Shown in pieces: positions 54,384-63,685 of a DNA stretch of 64,000 bases; position 1 is the stretch's first letter, and each line of letters opens with the position of its first letter. The stretch is from Azorhizobium oxalatiphilum (lineage in GTDB: Bacteria; Pseudomonadota; Alphaproteobacteria; Rhizobiales; Xanthobacteraceae). The DNA is taken from NCBI RefSeq assembly GCF_014635325.1, contig NZ_BMCT01000003.1, positions 434,001 through 498,000 on the forward strand, in the 5' to 3' direction. The notes beneath the pieces are model-generated. The model had not been told where the DNA came from. It made no database searches and was given only the letters and a program-made list of their open reading frames with translations. The position numbers were made by a program, and so were the translations under genes.

Positions 54384-54842
54384 ATGGTTTTGCAACTGGA
54401 TGATGAGGATTTCCAGCTTCTGGAAGTCGCCCAGCCGGGAACGTTCGTGGACGTGCGCATCGGCGCGCCCGAGGCGCGGCGCGTCTCGCGCCTGAGGCTG
54501 GGCGGGCTGATCGAGACTGGCCCCGTGCGTGACGGAACGCAGCGCGTCGTCACCTCCATGACTGGCAGGGCGGCGCTGGAGCGCAGGGTCTGGGAGCATC
54601 AGGGCGCGACGCTGGATCCCTTCTCGTCCGTCCAGCCGGGCACCTTGTCGGAATTGCGGGATCTGCTGCGCTCGGTCTGCCCGCGCGTACAGGTCAACCG
54701 GACGCAGACGCCCTTCCTGCTGGAGGTTCTGACCCCGAGCCCCTTCGCAGCCCAGGAGCGCAACCGCCTGCTGCAATGGCTGGACGACAACCTGCCGCTG
54801 AGCTTCACCTACCGGCTGTCATCGAACGCTCCAGGTCTTTGA
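54384..54842 (+). CDS. Hypothetical protein
   Basis: A 152-residue soluble protein beginning MVLQLDDEDFQLLEVAQPGT and containing LRDLLRSVCPRVQVNRTQTP and a C-terminal LLQWLDDNLPLSFTYRLSSN. A very good ribosome site (GGAGGGGGAG) supports it. I recognise no family. The context (between fds and nif/fix genes, behind a terminator-like leader) hints at nothing firm. The TGA is embedded in a 16-bp tandem duplication. Confidence 0.6.
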   Translation: MVLQLDDEDFQLLEVAQPGTFVDVRIGAPEARRVSRLRLGGLIETGPVRDGTQRVVTSMTGRAALERRVWEHQGATLDPFSSVQPGTLSELRDLLRSVCPRVQVNRTQTPFLLEVLTPSPFAAQERNRLLQWLDDNLPLSFTYRLSSNAPGL

Positions 54843-54866
54843 TAGAGAATGTCTTTGATAGAGAAT
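54835..54866. repeat. 16-bp tandem duplication over a stop codon
   Basis: GTCTTTGATAGAGAAT occurs twice in direct tandem (54835-54850, 54851-54866), and the first copy contains the stop codon of the upstream hypothetical gene. It looks like a recent slippage event. Confidence 0.7.
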
Positions 54867-55042
54867 GTCTTGCGGCTTGGATTGCGGAGCAATCAAAGCC
54901 GGACATGCTCCAGGCGCGGGTCCGCGCGCCGCCGGCGTGCCATCCGGAACGCCGGAGCGGCGGAAACCGCGTGGCACTGCCAGTGCGGGCGCGCCCGGGA
55001 CCGAAGCCGGGGAGCGGTGGGGCAGCCGCCCGGCATCGGCTC

Positions 55043-55249
55043 TCAGGCGGTGGCGGCTTCCAGCGCCTTCAGCTTGCCGCGCGCCTCTTCCAGCGCCTTG
55101 AACGTGTCGTAGGTCTCCTGCGCCACCTCGAGGATGCTCTGCCAGTTGATGGGCAGATCCTCGGACAGATCGTGCAGGTTCATCTTCGCGCCGACCGACT
55201 TGGACGACAGCTTCTTGATCTCGGCCTTCAGGGTCTCGATGTCGGACAC
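55043..55249 (-). CDS. CCE_0567-type (Rop-like) nitrogen-fixation metalloprotein
   Basis: A 68-residue helical-hairpin protein: TLKAEIKKLSSKSVGAKMNL, HDLSEDLPINWQSILEVAQE and a Lys/Glu/Ala-rich C-terminal helix. This is the small Rop-like/CCE_0567 family found in nif clusters, often beside nifX or fdx genes, with a possible metal-binding or assembly role that is not settled. Start GTG 55249 after GGAGACC. It lies 83 bp behind fixX and probably belongs to the same transcript. Confidence 0.78.
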   Translation of the reverse strand: MSDIETLKAEIKKLSSKSVGAKMNLHDLSEDLPINWQSILEVAQETYDTFKALEEARGKLKALEAATA

Positions 55250-55332
55250 GGGCGGTCTCCAGCTTTCTCGGATTGGGCTCCACGGGCCGGATGGATTCAT
55301 CCTGACCCGATCCTGCGCTCGGCCGTGCGGGC

Positions 55333-55626
55333 TCAGCCGAACTTGAACAGCACGCCGTAGCCGCCGCGCGGATAGGTCCATTCGATGGCGCCGCTCGGCT
55401 CGGCCACGATGCGGCAGGTGCCGCATTCCACGCAGCCGTCCACCGTGACTTCCACCTGGCCTGCCTCGTTCAGCTCGTAGCAGCGGGCGGGGCACAGCGT
55501 CAGCATGTTCAGCAGCGCGGCGGGCGGCGTGGTGTGCGGCTTCACCTTGATGTGGGCGCGGCCGGCATCCACCAGATAGCGATTGTAGAAGAGCTTGTCT
55601 TCGACGCGGACCGAGGGGTCGCTCAT
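55333..55626 (-). CDS. fixX: FixX ferredoxin-like protein
   Basis: A 97-residue ferredoxin of the FixABCX complex with the Cys motif [10 protein letters not shown] and [10 protein letters not shown]. It accepts electrons from FixC and passes them to nitrogenase-bound ferredoxin. It is the last gene of the fixABCX set. Confidence 0.93.
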   Translation of the reverse strand: MSDPSVRVEDKLFYNRYLVDAGRAHIKVKPHTTPPAALLNMLTLCPARCYELNEAGQVEVTVDGCVECGTCRIVAEPSGAIEWTYPRGGYGVLFKFG

Positions 55627-55719
55627 TGTCCTTCTCCTGACCTGAGGCCGGCGCGGGGCCGGCGTTGGCATTCCGGTTGCCGCATCACGCGGCGGGTGGG
55701 GTACGCAACAGGGACAGTG

Positions 55720-57027
55720 TCAGCGCCAGGCGCGGGCGAGCCGGAAGGCATCGCCGAACAGGCCGACCCAGGACCGGGCCTCCACGAAGGCGCGCATGGA
55801 CTTCCTCTCCTTCTCCGCCTTCGGTGTGCCGTCCACGCGCACGAAGCTCTGCATGGCCTTGGACACCAGCTGCGGATAGGTGAGGAAGAAGTTCTGCGAG
55901 TTGACATGCATGAGGCCGGGCATGTCCTTGTACTTCTTCAGGTCCTTCATGACGAAGCTCTCGTCCAGCATGGTCTTGTAGAGCGAGAGGTTCTTCGCGC
56001 TCATCTCGTCCTTGCGGGATTTCACCTGGAAGATGGCCTCGGCGGCGATGCGGCCCGAGGTCATGGCGAGGTTGGAGCCCTCGCGATGGATGGTGTTGTT
56101 GAGCTGCGCCGCATCACCCACCACCACCCAGCCGTCGCCATAAAGCTTCGGGATCGCCTTGTAGCCGCCCTCGGGAATGAGGTGCGCCGCATATTCCTTC
56201 ACTTCCGAGTCCTCGATCAGCGGCGCGACGGAAGGATGGCTCTTGAAGCGCTCCAGCAGGCCATAGGGCGTCTCGCCGGTCTTCTGGAAGTCCGACACCA
56301 GACAGCCGATGCCCAGCGAGACGCATTCCTTGTTGGCATAGATGAAGCCCATGCCGGTCATGCCGCGCGAGATGGTGCCGGCGGCCTCGATGACCACGCC
56401 CTCGTCACCCTTCAGATTGAAGCGGGACTCAATAGCCTCGCGCGGCAGGAAGTGCATTTCCTTCACCGCCAGCGCCACATTCTCCGGCTTGGGCCGGGTG
56501 CGCAGTTCGGCGCGGGTGCCGAGCAGGCCGTTGACGCCCTCGGCCAGCACCACCACGTCGGCATGGATCAGGCCACCGGTGCGGTCGGTGCGCACGCCGA
56601 TCACCTTGCCCTTGTCGTTCTGCACCAGCTCCGTCGCCGTGGTCTCGCACAGCACGGTGGCACCGGCCTCCTTCACCTTGGAGGAGAACCACTTGTCGAA
56701 CTGGGCGCGGATGATGGTGTAGCGGTTGGCCCGCTCCTCGTTGAAGGCCTCCGAGCGATAGTGCAGGCCCACATGGGAATTGTCGTCCATCATCCAGAAA
56801 CGCTGTTCCACGAGGTGGCGCTCAAGGGGCGCCTCGTCGCGGAAATCGGGGATCAGCTTCTCCAGCATATCGGCATAGAGAATGGCGCCCTGCACGTTCT
56901 TGGAGCCGGAATATTCCCCGCGCTCCAGTTGCAGCACGTTGAGGCCGCGCTGGGCCAGAGTGAGGGCGGCGGCATTGCCGGCCATGCCCGCACCGACGAC
57001 GATGGCGTCGAATTTTTCCTCGATCAT
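55720..57027 (-). CDS. fixC: FixC flavoprotein (ETF-quinone oxidoreductase-like)
   Basis: A 435-residue FAD protein with dinucleotide motif [20 protein letters not shown], substrate-side [20 protein letters not shown] and a C-terminal membrane-associating part. In the Fix complex it receives electrons from FixAB and splits them between quinone and FixX by electron bifurcation. Confidence 0.95.
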   Translation of the reverse strand: MIEEKFDAIVVGAGMAGNAAALTLAQRGLNVLQLERGEYSGSKNVQGAILYADMLEKLIPDFRDEAPLERHLVEQRFWMMDDNSHVGLHYRSEAFNEERANRYTIIRAQFDKWFSSKVKEAGATVLCETTATELVQNDKGKVIGVRTDRTGGLIHADVVVLAEGVNGLLGTRAELRTRPKPENVALAVKEMHFLPREAIESRFNLKGDEGVVIEAAGTISRGMTGMGFIYANKECVSLGIGCLVSDFQKTGETPYGLLERFKSHPSVAPLIEDSEVKEYAAHLIPEGGYKAIPKLYGDGWVVVGDAAQLNNTIHREGSNLAMTSGRIAAEAIFQVKSRKDEMSAKNLSLYKTMLDESFVMKDLKKYKDMPGLMHVNSQNFFLTYPQLVSKAMQSFVRVDGTPKAEKERKSMRAFVEARSWVGLFGDAFRLARAWR

Positions 57028-57037
57028 GGCTCGGTCC

Positions 57038-58147
57038 TCAGCTGGCGATGCGGTCGCGCGAGTGGGGCGACAGGCGGGCGCGGAACGCCTCCGTCAAAGC
57101 CGGCAGCAGCCGGATGGCGTCGGTGACGATGCCCATGTGCGCGAAGTCGAAAATGGGAGCGTTCTTGTCGGTGTTGATGGCGACGATCAGGTCCGCCCCC
57201 TCCACGCCCACGCGATGCTGGATGGCCCCCGAAATGCCGGCGGCGATATAGAGCTTGGGGCGGATGGTCTTGCCGGTCTGGCCGATCTGGCGGTCGGAGG
57301 AGACCCAGCCCTTCTGCACCAGCGGGCGGGAGCAGCCGAACTCGGCGCCGATGACGCTGGCGAGCTGGCGCACCAGCTGGAAATTCTCCGGCGAGCCGAG
57401 GCCGAGGCCGCCGGCCACCACCACGTCCGCATAGGCGAGGTTGGACTTGTTGCTGTCGCGATCCGGCAGGAAGGACAGCACCTTGGTGACGATATCGTCC
57501 TCGATCATGCCCAGCGGATGGGTGATGATGCGGCCGGCGATCTTTTCCACCCGGTCCGGCATGGGCATCACGCGCGGGCGGACGGTGGCCATCTGCGGCC
57601 GGAAGTTCAGCGTGTAGATGGTGCAGAGCAGGGAGCCGCCGAAGGTGGGGCGGGTGGCGGCCAGCGAGCCGTCCGCGTCCACATCCAGCTCCGTGCAGTC
57701 GGCGGTGAGGCCGGTGAGCAGCGTGGTCGCCACCGAGCCGGCCAGATCGCGGCCGAGCGTGGTGGCGCCCAGCAGCAGGATCTCCGGCTGATAGGTGTTC
57801 ACCACATCGGTGAGCGCCTTGGTGTAGGCCTCGTTGCGATAGTCCGTGAGCAGCGGATCAGCCACCACATAGGCAAGGTCGGCACCATAGCAGAAGGCCT
57901 CAGTGGCGGCATGCTGGGTGGCCTCGCCCTCGGGGCCGATGACCACGGCGGCAAGCTCCACCTTCAGCTTGTCGGCGAGCTTGCGGCCGGCGCCCATCAG
58001 CTCCCACGACACGGGGTGGACCTGGCCGCGCTCCTGCTCGATGAACACCCAGACGTGCTTGTAGGACTTGAAGTGCTCCGGCAGCTCCTTCTTGGTGGAA
58101 GCCCGGCTGCCGCCAGACGCTGCGGGTGCTTTTGTGGGTTCGCTCAT
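57038..58147 (-). CDS. fixB: FixB, electron-transfer flavoprotein alpha subunit
   Basis: A 369-residue ETF-alpha: an N-terminal extension with Ala/Ser/Lys, [40 protein letters not shown], and the FAD-binding [20 protein letters not shown]. It pairs with FixA to receive electrons from NADH. It starts 22 bp after fixA. Confidence 0.95.
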   Translation of the reverse strand: MSEPTKAPAASGGSRASTKKELPEHFKSYKHVWVFIEQERGQVHPVSWELMGAGRKLADKLKVELAAVVIGPEGEATQHAATEAFCYGADLAYVVADPLLTDYRNEAYTKALTDVVNTYQPEILLLGATTLGRDLAGSVATTLLTGLTADCTELDVDADGSLAATRPTFGGSLLCTIYTLNFRPQMATVRPRVMPMPDRVEKIAGRIITHPLGMIEDDIVTKVLSFLPDRDSNKSNLAYADVVVAGGLGLGSPENFQLVRQLASVIGAEFGCSRPLVQKGWVSSDRQIGQTGKTIRPKLYIAAGISGAIQHRVGVEGADLIVAINTDKNAPIFDFAHMGIVTDAIRLLPALTEAFRARLSPHSRDRIAS

Positions 58148-58169
58148 GACGTGCTCCCTCGTCTGTCCG

Positions 58170-59015
58170 TCAGTAGCCGCGCGCCAGCGTGGACAGCTCG
58201 TCCTCGAGCTTGGGCTGGCGCTTGAAAAGGTCGGCGATCAGCGCGTCGGCGGGCGCGCGCTCGGAAAAGTCCACCAGCACCGCTTTCTCGGCCCGCGCCG
58301 AGGGCGCGAACACGCGCTTCACGATGGTGGGCGAGCCGCGCAGGCCGCATTTGGAGATGTCCTCCACGCCGGCGTCCTTCGCACTCCAGGTGACGATCTC
58401 GGCGCGCGCCGCGCGCAGGGCATCGGCCATGCCGCCACGGCGGATCTCGTTGGTGCCTTCCAGCATGGTCACGAGGCAGGGCAGGCGGGTCTGGAGGATC
58501 TGCACCCCGCCCTCCGAGCGCCGCTCGGCGGTGATGGTGCGGCCAGTGAGGTCGATCCCGGAGATCTTCGCCACATAGGTGAGTTGCAGCAGGTTCAGCC
58601 GCTTGGCGATGCCGGGGCCGACCTGCGCGGTGTCGCCGTCGATGGTCTGCTTGCCGGTGAAGACGACGTCCGGCGCGCCGAAGGTCTCGCCGATCTGGCG
58701 GATGGCGGTGGCCAGCGCATAGCTGGTGGCCAGCGTGTCGGCGCCGGCGAAGAAGCGGTCGGTGAGCAGCACGGCGCGGTCGGCGCCGAAGGTCAGCGCC
58801 TTGCGCAGGCTGTCCGCCGCCGAGGGCGGGCCCATGGTCAGCACCGTCACTTCGCCGCCGTGCTGGTCGCGCAGGGCCAGCGCGGCTTCCAGCGCGAACA
58901 GATCATACGGATTGATGATCGTGGGCACGCCCTGGCGCATGATGGTGTTGGTCACGGGATGGACGCGGATCTGCGCCGAGTCCGGCACCTGCTTGATGCA
59001 GACGACGATATGCAT
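58170..59015 (-). CDS. fixA: FixA, electron-transfer flavoprotein beta subunit
   Basis: A 281-residue ETF-beta ([60 protein letters not shown]). It carries the bifurcating flavin site with FixB. It is the first gene of the operon, 57 bp downstream of a sigma54 promoter. ATG 59015 is preceded by GGGAG. Confidence 0.95.
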   Translation of the reverse strand: MHIVVCIKQVPDSAQIRVHPVTNTIMRQGVPTIINPYDLFALEAALALRDQHGGEVTVLTMGPPSAADSLRKALTFGADRAVLLTDRFFAGADTLATSYALATAIRQIGETFGAPDVVFTGKQTIDGDTAQVGPGIAKRLNLLQLTYVAKISGIDLTGRTITAERRSEGGVQILQTRLPCLVTMLEGTNEIRRGGMADALRAARAEIVTWSAKDAGVEDISKCGLRGSPTIVKRVFAPSARAEKAVLVDFSERAPADALIADLFKRQPKLEDELSTLARGY

Positions 59016-59072
59016 TGCGTTCACTCCCGAAAGTCCGTGCCCGAAAGTCGTGACGGGTCCTGAGGGAGAAAC

Positions 59073-59088
59073 AGCAAGCGCCGTACCA
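59073..59088 (-). promoter_or_regulatory. Sigma54 (-24/-12) promoter of fixABCX
   Basis: On the minus strand TGGTACGGCGCTTGCT fits TGGCAC-N5-TTGCW with GG and GC ten bases apart (one mismatch, T for C). It lies 58 bp before the fixA start. I could not find a perfect NifA TGT-N10-ACA site in the 250 bp upstream. Confidence 0.85.
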
Positions 59089-59275
59089 ACTGCGATCATT
59101 CATAAAATTACGTGTTACTTCAATATATTATCAAGGTTCGTGCCGATCTGTTCCGGCCAGCGCGACAGCCGCGTCGGGATAGGGCGTCGGGAATGCGACA
59201 GGGCCTTGGTGAGACCGGACGCGAATGTGCGGAATGCGTGTTGCCCGACGGTGGGGATGGCATGTCGCACACATG

Positions 59276-59309
59276 AAAAAGGCGGCGGGGCCTCATGTGC
59301 CGCGCCGCC
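59276..59309 (-). terminator. Terminator after nifW
   Basis: On the minus strand GGCGGCG-type arms (CGCCGCC at 59303-59309 and GGCGGCG at 59281-59287 on plus) pair and are followed by TTTTT at 59280-59276. It separates the nifH-nifQ-irr-nifW unit from fixABCX. Confidence 0.8.
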
Positions 59310-59331
59310 CTTCGTGGAGAGACTGCCTGCC

Positions 59332-59667
59332 TCACTCCAGCGGGGTAAGGGAGATGAGCGTGCGCGGCTTGGGCGGCGCGACCGCGTCCTTCAGCACCTT
59401 GAACACCCGCTCCTCCAGCGGCGAGGAGGCGAGGAAATCCGCATAGGCCTGCGCCAGCACGCTGCTGCAGCGTTGCCTGACGGCCTCTTCCGGCTGGCCG
59501 GAAAAGTCCTCGCTGGCCAGATACTGGCCCATGCGCCGCAGGATGTGCAGGCGCATGACATTGACCACTTTGGGATCATAATCGACGCCAAGCAATGTGA
59601 AGAAGGTCTCGGCGCTGTCCGCGCGGCTGAGCTCCGCGAGGATGCCGGGGGAGGAAGGGGTGCTCAT
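59332..59667 (-). CDS. nifW: NifW, nitrogenase-stabilising/protective protein
   Basis: A 111-residue protein: ILAELSRADSAETFFTLLGV, DYDPKVVNVMRLHILRRMGQ, then ...PLEERVFKVLKDAVAPPKPR. NifW associates with the MoFe protein and helps protect it from oxygen. ATG 59667 (GGAGG five bases away) is preferred to 59670. Confidence 0.93.
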   Translation of the reverse strand: MSTPSSPGILAELSRADSAETFFTLLGVDYDPKVVNVMRLHILRRMGQYLASEDFSGQPEEAVRQRCSSVLAQAYADFLASSPLEERVFKVLKDAVAPPKPRTLISLTPLE

Positions 59668-59706
59668 CATGGCCTCCGGTCGGTTGGTTGCTGTCCTGCG
59701 ATCCGA

Positions 59707-60219
59707 TCAGCGGCGCACGCGCCCGGTCGGCGTCCGGCGCAGCCGCACCACCACGTCCACGCCTTCCACGCTTGCGTCGTCGGGGATCTGCGGCAGCTGC
59801 GCGATATGCACATCATCGGGCGCGATGTCGTGCAGCGCCTGCTCGCTCTCGATGAAGAAGTGATGGTGGTGGCTGGTGTTGGTGTCGAAGAAGGAGATGG
59901 TCGAGGTAATGGTGATCCGCCGCAGCAGACCGGCCTCGGTGAAGTTGTTGAGCGTGTTGTAAACGGTGGCCAGCGACATGGGGATGCGGGCCTGCATGGC
60001 CTCGTCATGCAGCGAGGCGGCGGTCACATGCCGGTGCCCCTTGGCGAACAGGAGGCGCGCCAGCACCACCCGCTGGCGGGTGGGGCGCAGCCGGTGCCGG
60101 CGCAGCATGGCGCAGCAGTCCAGCCAGGGCGTGTCGTCCTGTTTCAGCCGCCGCCACACGAGGCGCAGCTCCTGCTCCATGTCGAGGCCGGCCTGTTCGG
60201 GAGAAAGGGGAGCGTGCAT
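59707..60219 (-). CDS. irr: Irr-type Fur-family regulator
   Basis: A 170-residue Fur-family protein. DNA-binding part LRPTRQRVVLARLLFAKGHR, then RIPMSLATVYNTLNNFTEAG; dimerisation part with the Irr-specific His cluster TNTSHHHHFFIESEQALHDI and C-terminal VDVVVRLRR. Irr-type regulators sense heme/iron. The position of the N-terminal heme motif (GCPWHD in Bradyrhizobium) reads DTPWLDCC here, so the Cys-Pro heme ligand is missing. It is located between nifQ and nifW, unusual for irr, and may be a nif-cluster-specific paralogue. Confidence 0.82.
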   Translation of the reverse strand: MHAPLSPEQAGLDMEQELRLVWRRLKQDDTPWLDCCAMLRRHRLRPTRQRVVLARLLFAKGHRHVTAASLHDEAMQARIPMSLATVYNTLNNFTEAGLLRRITITSTISFFDTNTSHHHHFFIESEQALHDIAPDDVHIAQLPQIPDDASVEGVDVVVRLRRTPTGRVRR

Positions 60220-60237
60220 GGTGTCATCCGCCGCAGA

Positions 60238-60963
60238 TCAGGAAGGGGAAAGGGATGGGGTCGCGCGCTCCAGCGCGCGGCGCCGCTCGGCCATGCGGCT
60301 TTCGCCGCTCTCGTCGCCGAAGCAGAGATCGAAATCCGCGCATTGGGTGCAGACCGGCGTGGAGCACATGACGAAGCCGTCGTCCTCGCACAGCGCCCGG
60401 TAGAGGAAGCGCTTCCAGCGCATGTTGTTGATGTTGGTCTTGGCCAGCGGCGTGAAATGACGGCCCATCAGGCGGGTCAGCTCGGCGCGTTGCCTGAGGC
60501 CGAGATCCTCCCACAGATGGTTCGGCTCCATGGCCCGCCGGGCCACCATGCCGGCCAGCCAGACGCCGGTCTCGCCGGTGGGCGCGCGGCGCGAGAGGAG
60601 GAGATCCCGCACCATGGCGGCCTCGTCATCCTCCGGCCCGGCGGCCGTGTGCCAGCGGGGGCCGAGGTTGCCCGCCAGAGGAAAATGGCGGTGCAGGAGA
60701 GCGGCCAGCGCCGGGACTGAAAGGCCGGCATGGCGCGCCACGCTGCCGCCCTCGGAGGCGGCGAGCGCCAGGATGGAGGCGAGCACGTGGCGGTCGAATT
60801 GGGTGTCGTCGCCGATGAGGGCGGTGATGGGATCGCAGCCGGTGAGACGGCGATAGATGGCGGCGGCGTCCGTTTCCCCGCGCGTTGCGCGTGCCGCCGG
60901 CAGGGGGCCGTTCGGCTGGAGGAAAAGGGGAAACACGCCAGGGATGCTCACGCCAGTCTCCAA
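60238..60963 (-). CDS. nifQ: NifQ, molybdenum donor for FeMo-cofactor synthesis
   Basis: A 241-residue protein. The C-terminal Cys motif C-STPV-C-TQ-C-ADFDL-C (C-x4-C-x2-C-x5-C) holds a Mo-Fe-S precursor cluster and is complete. The N-terminal helical part includes AALLHRHFPLAGNLGPRW and YRALCEDDGFVMCSTPVC. It delivers Mo to NifEN/NifH. It lies 190 bp behind nifH with a hairpin between, followed 18 bp later by the irr-like gene. Confidence 0.92.
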   Translation of the reverse strand: METGVSIPGVFPLFLQPNGPLPAARATRGETDAAAIYRRLTGCDPITALIGDDTQFDRHVLASILALAASEGGSVARHAGLSVPALAALLHRHFPLAGNLGPRWHTAAGPEDDEAAMVRDLLLSRRAPTGETGVWLAGMVARRAMEPNHLWEDLGLRQRAELTRLMGRHFTPLAKTNINNMRWKRFLYRALCEDDGFVMCSTPVCTQCADFDLCFGDESGESRMAERRRALERATPSLSPS

Positions 60964-61110
60964 CTGCTGTCCGGGGGAATGTCCGCGCCGCGCGCGATCC
61001 GCCCGCCGAAACCGTGGCAGATGCTCCTCGCTTGTCTGGGCCGCTCCCTGATGGCCGGTTCTGTGCGCGTCCGGCTGTGCGCTGTTGCCCGGCCGGGAGG
61101 GCCGGGAGGT

Positions 61111-61135
61111 GCGCCGGGCCGTTGTGGCCCGGCGC
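61111..61135 (-). terminator. Hairpin between nifH and nifQ
   Basis: GCGCCGGGCC-GTTGT-GGCCCGGCGC is a perfect 10-pair stem 18 bases beyond the nifH stop. There is no T-tract, so it may only attenuate read-through or stabilise the nifH mRNA 3' end. Confidence 0.55.
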
Positions 61136-61152
61136 GTTCGTTGAGCGGCCGA

Positions 61153-62115
<963 letters not shown>

Positions 62116-62189
62116 TTACGGGAAGGAGCACATCGCTCGTCGTCGCGTCTGCGTGCGCCCAGCCCTCACTCGCCGTGCTGAATAACCTC

Positions 62190-62205
62190 AGCAACGAGCG
62201 TGCCA
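62190..62205 (-). promoter_or_regulatory. Sigma54 (-24/-12) promoter of nifH
   Basis: On the minus strand TGGCACGCTCGTTGCT matches the TGGCAC-N5-TTGCW consensus perfectly. It lies 152 bp upstream of the nifH start, leaving a leader of about 140 nt. Confidence 0.93.
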
Positions 62206-62274
62206 GCCGGATTATTTCTTGTAATGGTTTGAAAATGCAGCCGGTTTTTGCAGGCGGCCGGACCCTTCATCGGG

Positions 62275-62290
62275 TGTCTCGAACCTGACA
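62275..62290. promoter_or_regulatory. NifA upstream activator site 1 (TGT-N10-ACA)
   Basis: TGTCTCGAACCTGACA fits TGT-N10-ACA exactly, 70 bp upstream of the -24 element, the usual distance. Confidence 0.85.
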
Positions 62291-62303
62291 GACAGTCGCA
62301 GCC

Positions 62304-62319
62304 TGTATGAAAGGAAACA
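62304..62319. promoter_or_regulatory. NifA upstream activator site 2 (TGT-N10-ACA)
   Basis: TGTATGAAAGGAAACA also fits TGT-N10-ACA, starting 29 bp after site 1. Two sites favour cooperative NifA binding. They may also serve the divergent receiver-like gene at 62461. Confidence 0.82.
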
Positions 62320-62460
62320 TGCTGCGGCGTGCGCGGCTGCCCGCTGCGCGCCTTTCTGCGGGCGCTCGCGGGCCTCATGCGCGCGGGCGGAACGGATTTT
62401 GCAGCGGCTCAATGGGGAACCCCGGACTGGTCCGGGCTGCCCCATCCCAGCGAGGCCGCC

Positions 62461-62895
62461 ATGCAGATTGGTGTCGAGACGTCGAAGGCCGTGGACCAGC
62501 GGCGCGTATTCGTGGTGGACGAGGATGAGATCACCCGCGCTGCCCTGCAGTTCATGCTGCATGACGAGATCGAGGCGCACGAACTGGCGACCCTCGAAGA
62601 AGCCTTCGAGAAGGGCGGCGACTGGCTGAAGCCGGATGTGCTGATGCTGGGCGTCTCCTTCATCGCCGCGCGCGGGCCGGGGATCGTGGCCGAGATCAAC
62701 GCCGCCTTTCCGGGCGTGCGCATCCTCATCGTGTGCAGCAAGGCGGAGGAAGCGATCGCGGTGGAGGGGCTCAAGGCCGGAGCCCATGGCGCGGTGGTGA
62801 AGCCGCTGACCCTGGAGGCGGTGCGCAAGAAGGTGGACACCATCCTCGGTCGCGGTGGCGCAGCCCCGCTGATCCAGCTCGGCATGCTGGGCTGA
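62461..62895 (+). CDS. Pseudo-receiver domain protein in the nif region
   Basis: A 144-residue CheY-like protein: acidic pocket in VFVVDEDEITRAALQFMLHD, conserved S/T in ILIVCSKAEE, and Lys in GAVVKPLTLEAV. The usual phosphoacceptor Asp, however, is replaced: the strand reads PDVLMLGVSFIAARG where LD would be expected, so classical phosphorylation is unlikely. It is divergent from nifH and followed five bases later by nifO. It may be a nif-specific regulator that works without phosphorylation. Confidence 0.72.
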   Translation: MQIGVETSKAVDQRRVFVVDEDEITRAALQFMLHDEIEAHELATLEEAFEKGGDWLKPDVLMLGVSFIAARGPGIVAEINAAFPGVRILIVCSKAEEAIAVEGLKAGAHGAVVKPLTLEAVRKKVDTILGRGGAAPLIQLGMLG

Positions 62896-62900
62896 ACGCC

Positions 62901-63350
62901 ATGGCCAAGGTGGTGTTCTATGAGAAGCCGGGGTGTGGCACCAACGCCCGCCAGAAGCGCCTGCTTGAGGCGGCTGGCCACGCGGTCGAGGCGCGCAGCC
63001 TGCTGACCGAGCCGTGGACGGTGGAGCGGCTGGAAGCGTTCTTCCGGGGCCTGCCGGTGCCGTCCTGGTTCAATCCGGCAGCGCCCGGCATCAAGTCGGG
63101 CGCTGTTGATCCCAGGACGTTCAGCGGGCCGCAGGCGCTGGCGCTCATGGTGGAGGAGCCGCTCTTCATCCGCCGGCCGCTGATCGAGGTGGAAGGCGCG
63201 CGCTGCGCCGGCTTCGACGGGCCGCTGGTGCAGGGGCTTGTTGGTCACAGCCTCACCGGCCAGACGGCCGAGCTGCCGCAGGGCTGCAGCCACCGGCATG
63301 CGCCGTGCCCGGCCCCCGCTGCCGTGCTGGCCGGGGAGGTGACGTCATGA
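62901..63350 (+). CDS. nifO: NifO/ArsC-Spx-family nitrogenase-associated protein
   Basis: A 149-residue ArsC-fold protein: VVFYEKPGCGTNARQKRLLE, FFRGLPVPSWFNPAAPGIKS, PLFIRRPLIEVEGARCAGF. NifO in Azotobacter sits with nifQ and is tied to molybdenum use under fixation. Its C-terminal Cys/His tail (LPQGCSHRHAPC) is family-like. Overlaps the rhodanese gene (ATGA). Confidence 0.85.
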   Translation: MAKVVFYEKPGCGTNARQKRLLEAAGHAVEARSLLTEPWTVERLEAFFRGLPVPSWFNPAAPGIKSGAVDPRTFSGPQALALMVEEPLFIRRPLIEVEGARCAGFDGPLVQGLVGHSLTGQTAELPQGCSHRHAPCPAPAAVLAGEVTS

Positions 63351-63676
63351 GAGTGCGCTTTCCCTTCCGGCGCATCGGGGTGCCTGAGGCGCAGGATCTG
63401 CTGGAGCGGGGCGAACTCGCCGTCTTCGACACGCGGGACATGGGCGCTTATGCGGCTGGTCATCTGGCGGGCGCGGCGCGCCTGTCCACCGGCACGCTCT
63501 CCGCCGCCGTGGCCGAGACCCCCAAGGACCGGCCGGTGCTGATCTATTGCTATCATGGCAATGCGAGCCAGGATTATGCGCAGATCTTCTCCGACTTCGG
63601 CTTTCTGGAGGTCTACAGCCTGGACGGCGGCTTCGAGGCGTGGCGCGCCGGAGCCGGATCGGCTCCCACACTTTGA
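63347..63676 (+). CDS. Rhodanese-domain protein (RhdN-like)
   Basis: A 109-residue single-domain sulfurtransferase with active-site loop IYCYHGNASQDYAQIF (Cys in CYHGNAS) and DTRDMGAYAAGHLAGAARLS. In Azotobacter a rhodanese (rhdN) follows nifQ in the same neighbourhood. Here it is coupled to nifO and may supply sulfur for cofactor clusters. Confidence 0.85.
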   Translation: MRVRFPFRRIGVPEAQDLLERGELAVFDTRDMGAYAAGHLAGAARLSTGTLSAAVAETPKDRPVLIYCYHGNASQDYAQIFSDFGFLEVYSLDGGFEAWRAGAGSAPTL

Positions 63677-63685
63677 AGGCGCGTT

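Noticed and set aside
58726-60720. Plus-strand open frame of about 660 codons across fixA, nifW, irr and nifQ
   Set aside because: It runs through four real genes in antisense and has the low-complexity composition of a GC-rich shadow.
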